Shown here piece after piece: positions 59,834 to 64,000 of a DNA stretch of 64,000 nucleotides. The DNA comes from Herpomyces periplanetae. Its lineage: Eukaryota > Ascomycota > Laboulbeniomycetes > Herpomycetales > Herpomycetaceae. Where the stretch lies: positions 1 to 64,000 of the forward strand of contig WMKJ01000034.1 in assembly GCA_009733715.1 (NCBI GenBank). Direction: 5' to 3'. The translations under genes and the position numbers were made by a program. The notes below the pieces were generated by a model, which did no database searches, was not told where the DNA came from, and saw nothing but the letters and a program-made list of their open reading frames with translations. Position 1 is the stretch's first letter. Every line of letters starts with the position of its first letter.

Positions 59834-60594
59834 TCCCGAGGACAAAACCACAAAAAGGTAATTTTCCCACAATGGGAACGAAGAATAAAAAATGTTCGTG
59901 ATGAGATCGTGAAGTTCGCTACAGCCAAAGCAGCCGCTTAAAAATCAAGCGTCACGTGCTTGCTGACTAGGCATGCGGGTCGAAATGGTGGTGGAATGGC
60001 GTCATGGTTAGGTAAGGGATAAATGGGCACAAAAGTTGCCTGAACGGGCAATCAGAAGAATGAAATAAATTGGAATTTGTAAAGAGGTGAGTCGATGGAG
60101 CTGAATGAAAAACGGAGTTTTATGGGGGATGTCAAGGGTTTGGTGATTTATTGGTATAATGGTCAACCAGACTTCCCCATGCGTCCTGGCAATTCAGATT
60201 AAATTACATCACGATATCATGTTGCCTGTAAATTTACAATTCGGGCTCGTTCGCCAATGAGTAGCTTATCTATGTAAATTGGAAATGTTATCTGTGCTTT
60301 ATCAATAGTAAAATTTCGATAATATGCAACAATTTGTTTTAGGCATATCTGACCAAACATTGAAATATTTCAACTCTGAGATTGGACAATACTGTCCAGC
60401 TTTTGGTAAGTGTATAAATACACTTGAACATGGCGTTCCAAGAAAGATTTTTATCCTCAGAATAAATTCCAAGTCGCAAACCGGATTTAGAATCTAATCT
60501 TTAGCCTCTCAACGTATACATTAACCTAGCTTGTGGAAATTTGGAAGAAAAGTCAATATACAAACAATCACTTGTTCTATTCATATAGCAAAGA
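59834..60594. promoter_or_regulatory. 761-bp divergent region
   Basis: Between the HIT-finger gene (-) and a secreted-protein gene (+). GCGTCACGTGCTTG is present near 59950. The rest is AT-rich with nothing recognised. Confidence 0.4.
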
Positions 60595-61428
60595 ATGATT
60601 TCATTGGGATTTTTGCTAGCCATGTTGCCATGTATTTTGGCATACCAAATCGACCCTAAAAGATATTCATTGATAGCAGCAGCATTGGATAACAGTGATT
60701 TTGATTATACACAAGTTACTTACGATAATTCTTTATTTCATGACATTGGTGTAGTATCTCATTTGGCACTCTCTTCAGCTGTACGTACACTCTTTGATTT
60801 TTCTACACTATCTTGTCTACCTTTTGGTAGAGCAAACTTCTTGTTTCACTTGATTAAATTCCTATTGAGCAATTGATTTTAACTTGAACCACGAACTGAC
60901 ATGTGTATAGTCCCGTGCTACCAAGGATAGTATGGTTCAACTGGCCTTTTGTGGTCCTGTTATTTGCGCTGCTGGACGGCAGGAGGGTGAAGCCAGTAAG
61001 TAATGGTGTGGTTTGTGGCTACAACAAAGTTATAAATCCATGCCCTGTCTTACATTTGATTTTACATTGCACCCCGTTCCTGGCTAACCCGGGTCCTATC
61101 CACTACCATATCTACAGCTTCCGCGGGATTTTTAAACGTTAAAAAGGGCATGGTGACATTTGATCTTCCAACGAATACTGCTTCTAAAGACGCTATGCGC
61201 TGGAAATTTAGCTCTCGTTCGTTCTTTGACACCAGTAAACCCTACCAACTAAGTTATATGGGTCGTATTGATTTCTATGCCTGCTTCAACCCAGCTACTA
61301 GGTCCTGGGCCATCTATACTACCGATAAAGGCAGCTGTAAACGTGTTCAACTCTACTTTCAGCCATCCGATTACCGGGTAACCTACATCGACGATAGTCG
61401 AGATGTCTTGCGAGAGTGGATTAGTTAA
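60595..61428 (+). CDS. small secreted cysteine-containing protein, unknown (3 exons)
   Basis: Exons 60595-60780, 60911-60995, 61118-61428; 193 residues, phases consistent. The signal peptide MISLGFLLAMLPCILA is followed at once by YQIDPKRYS with a KR pair. Mature part: four Cys by my reading (FCGPVICAA, YACFN, GSCKR) that could form two disulfides, and alternating aromatic strands (RIDFYACFNPATRSWAIYTT, VQLYFQPSDYRVTYIDDS). This size and layout resemble fungal secreted effectors or small hydrolase-like domains; no family is recognised. It shares no clear alignment with the secreted protein at 48.6 kb beyond general style. Confidence 0.75.
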
Positions 61429-62332
61429 TTATCCCGCTGAATGCTTACGCTGACAATTGGACTTATACAGCATCACTATCATCATTGTGTGTATCAATAT
61501 GTATTTCTCCTGGATCTGCTTTCATATTGTACATTATGTTCTATATTTTTAAAATAGTGTCTCCATATTTTACTGCTATCACAGTTTAGTGTGTTTGTCA
61601 TTTTTACTATGTACTACATATGTGTAAATCTATATGAACCGTGGTATAATACATCTTGATATTGTCCAACTAGTCAAACTGAGAAAGTTGACATTTGCAC
61701 CCTCACAATTTTATCTTATAAATTAAACTTTATCCGTCCCAGGACTACATTAACTAACCATATACTCTTTATTTTCCGAGTCCAAAGGTAAGCTAAATAC
61801 AATCCTCATTGATAGGGTGCATATCTCGGGTTAATCAACATAAGAATTCGTATTATTAATTAGATACTTAGCTGTTTAACAACCTAATAGATCCTTAATT
61901 TGTTCCATCCCATTTAATAACACCTTAACGATTTCCCGTCGGTAAAAAATACCTGTACTCTAACAAAATTGTCTTGAATGTAGCATTGGTCGAGGAAATA
62001 GGCATAACTAACCGGGTATTCCATGTTTCCCTCCACCATAAGACATGGTCTGAACTTATCAGCCTCCACACTTAATGTTAACGGGTAAGTTAGTTCAAAT
62101 CAGTCATGGTATTTAACTGTACACTATCACACTGAGATTAGTCGAACCTTCTTACTCGTCCTCCACTAACATGTACACCAAAGTAATAAAGTTTACCAGT
62201 TTATGAATGCGCATACAAGCCAGACTGCTCATGCAACCTTTTGTAAAGCATCGTCAGCTTTAACTGCAAGGTTGAAACGTGAAATTCATACGCATCTATT
62301 CGTAAAGTGTACATATCATCACGGCTACATTG
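61429..62332 (+). other. 904-bp intergenic region
   Basis: Between the small secreted protein and TSR2, same strand. AT-rich, with several GGTTAA/TTAACC words; nothing recognised. Confidence 0.4.
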
Positions 62333-62868
62333 ATGAATCAACTCACAACGGGTAAGTTAAACAAACTCCAGCATCCGCTAACCTTAACAACTGCATAGTG
62401 GAATGAACATGTCTAACCCATCGTTTAACTTTAGAGCAACAACGGCTTAACCTGGAGTTAACCATTGCTTTAGTTATTAATACATGGCCAGCATTAAGCT
62501 TAGCTGTAGACGAACAATGGGGTGGACGAGAAAGTCATGACAAAAGAGACTGGCTTGTCGGGGAAATATCTCGAATGATGACAACTAGCCCCAGTTTTGA
62601 CGAAATGGACTTGGAGGATATGCTTTTGCAAATTCTTAGCGATGAATTCAACGTAGAAATTGATGATGGAAGTGAATCACTAATTGCTAAACAATTATTT
62701 CAAGTACGCACTAGCTTAGCAAAAGGTGATACTGAACAAGTCGACCGATTATACGCTCAATGGAAAAGTAGAGCTACTGGCAAAGCTGATTCCGCCATCC
62801 GACAATTGAGCGAAGAAAAAGACAACGAATCTTCCGATTCTGAGGAATCCCCAGATCATGATGAATAA
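62333..62868 (+). CDS. TSR2: pre-rRNA processing factor Tsr2 (2 exons)
   Basis: Tsr2 is the escortin that chaperones ribosomal protein eS26 into the pre-40S subunit. Exons 62333-62351 and 62435-62868, 150 residues. The domain starts almost at once: LNLELTIALVINTWPALSLA, then VDEQWGGRESHDKRDWLVGE, matching the WPAL...WGG-xxS-xxKRDWL signature, then LEDMLLQILSDEFNVEIDDG and a helix before an acidic tail (SSDSEESPDHDE). The first exon is only six codons (MNQLTT); the start is chosen because the next upstream frame gives no family match. It converges with LYS9. Confidence 0.88.
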
Positions 62869-63006
62869 ATCATTACATTTAGCTTACGCACTGAATATGT
62901 ACACTGTCTTATCGTACCTTTGCCTGTACCAATGAGCCAACGTATTTAATCAAGAGAAGCGTGCGCCCACGCCCACATTCGCGCGGGTGTCAAGTTTTGT
63001 CATATG

Positions 63007-63982
63007 CTAAAATTTAACGGTTTTGTAAACGGGAGAAATGCCATACTCTGGCAGATCTGACAAGATAGCCTCTACAAGATCTGGTTCAAGAGGTGCTATT
63101 ACACCTTTCTTGTTAATACTTCCATTGAGTATTTTTTTACAGGCTATAGCGCAAGGTATACCGACCAGCTTAGCCATTGCAGAGTATCCATCTGGATCCC
63201 CGTATGTAGCTAGAGTGCACGAGCGAATTTCATTGTGTCCGTCATCATACTCGCAGTTCAACTTAATGTGCATCAGAACGAGGTCACGTTCATGTTTTTC
63301 AAAGTTCATCTTATTCTTTAACAATTCGCACAGTGTATCGATGGAGGTTCCACGCGGATCAATTTTACGCCCAGTAGAAAACAGTTCAAGCCATTCCATA
63401 CCTTTGCGAATTTGTCCTACTTCCTCGGGTGTAAAATGTTGGGAAAAATTACCAAATTCTTGAGCAGCTTGCCATATTTCATCCGCCGAGGTGGGCGCTT
63501 TTGCTTGGAGTAAATGTGTCATTGCCTGTGCCCATGTTGGTGGAGAGTCTGTTGGTGTAAAGAACGAATCAGGCTTATCATTAAGTAGACCAACTGCACG
63601 TAAAGCTTTTACAAACGGAACAAAGCAAGCGTAACGAAATGTCCCACGAGTGAGATTTTCACACTCGGGAACACCGTAACGAAGTGGGTACGGGGTTGAG
63701 TCCCCGTTGGGATACGCAACTAAATTGAAGCCTGGAAAATCTGTATACGGTTTGGCTTCTTGCATGAGCACATCTGCCTTGATGAAACGCTCGGTTCCAT
63801 TTTCGCGAACTTTTGCATCCCGTTGTAATGCCAGTAATACACCCCGGGGAGACCAAGAAAATTTGTAGCCAAGAGGATTATCGGAATGTTCCGGTGCGGG
63901 CAATCCACCACAGAACGAGGAAAGAGTTTTGACCTTTCCGCCTTGCCTATGAACTTGATTGATCATGTGAAGTGTAAATAGA
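63007..63982 (-). CDS. LYS9: saccharopine reductase (saccharopine dehydrogenase, glutamate-forming), C-terminal part
   Basis: Penultimate step of the fungal alpha-aminoadipate lysine pathway. About 325 residues are visible; the NAD(P)-binding N-terminus is beyond the window. VHRQGGKVKTLSSFCGGLPA followed by PEHSDNPLGYKFSWSPRGVL is the substrate-binding signature. YPNGDSTPYPLRYGVPECEN and TRGTFRYACFV are also typical, and the Tyr-Gly-Asp-Pro-Asp-Gly-Tyr-Ser-Ala-Met-Ala-Lys block precedes GIPCAIACKKILNGSINKKG near the end. The frame is open to the window edge, but a possible acceptor (cacaatag) lies at 63983, so an intron may begin this exon. Ordinary, full conserved core. Confidence 0.95.
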
Positions 63983-64000
63983 CTATTGTGAAAGGGTGGA

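Overview
The window looks like nuclear DNA of a fungus. About 25 protein genes can be supported. Most carry short introns (roughly 50-150 nt) with GTAAGT/GTACGT-like donors, CTAAC/TTAAC branch sites and TAG/CAG acceptors. Fungal signatures are an ATP sulfurylase with an inactive APS-kinase-like tail, a Met30/SconB F-box protein, a saccharopine reductase, Npr2, Atg101 and Pex3. Classic U1 snRNA architecture, a UFL1-like protein and a neuronal-calcium-sensor-1 gene argue against a budding yeast. I cannot place the lineage more precisely from sequence alone.

Layout. 0-24.7 kb is a dense housekeeping block: cap methyltransferase (partial), threonine synthase, a complex I subunit, ATP sulfurylase, a UFL1-like E3, a small PIG-Y-like membrane protein, an unknown membrane-anchored protein, the Pol delta subunit Pol32/Cdc27, the Met30-like F-box/WD40 protein, Tim10, Pex3, Atg101, Npr2 and the COMPASS subunit Swd1. 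24.7-30.3 kb has no recognisable gene and becomes strongly pyrimidine-rich on the + strand before an unknown Ser-rich regulator-like gene (30.3-32.4 kb). 33.5-41.4 kb is again dense: KDEL receptor, Tad3, Urm1, Ncs1 and a PRELI/MSF1 protein. 41.4-55.3 kb looks accessory: long gene-poor stretches, a glycine-rich secreted protein, a second secreted protein, a short (CCTAA)n array and a 3.2-kb island of different base composition. 55.3-64 kb holds a U1 snRNA gene, Pro2, a HIT zinc-finger protein, a third secreted protein, Tsr2 and the C-terminal part of Lys9.

Functional links. Sulfur assimilation (ATP sulfurylase) and its likely repressor (Met30/SconB) lie within 11 kb of each other, and the ATP sulfurylase promoter carries adjacent CACGTG and CTGTGG cores. 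Atg101 and Npr2, both on the TORC1/autophagy axis, are tandem neighbours 126 bp apart. Tad3 and Urm1, both needed for tRNA position-34 modification, are tandem neighbours 401 bp apart. The three secreted proteins have little to do with the housekeeping genes and each has a dibasic KR site after the signal peptide. All exon boundaries below were read by eye from splice signals, reading frame and family alignment from memory; they have not been tested against transcripts or databases.
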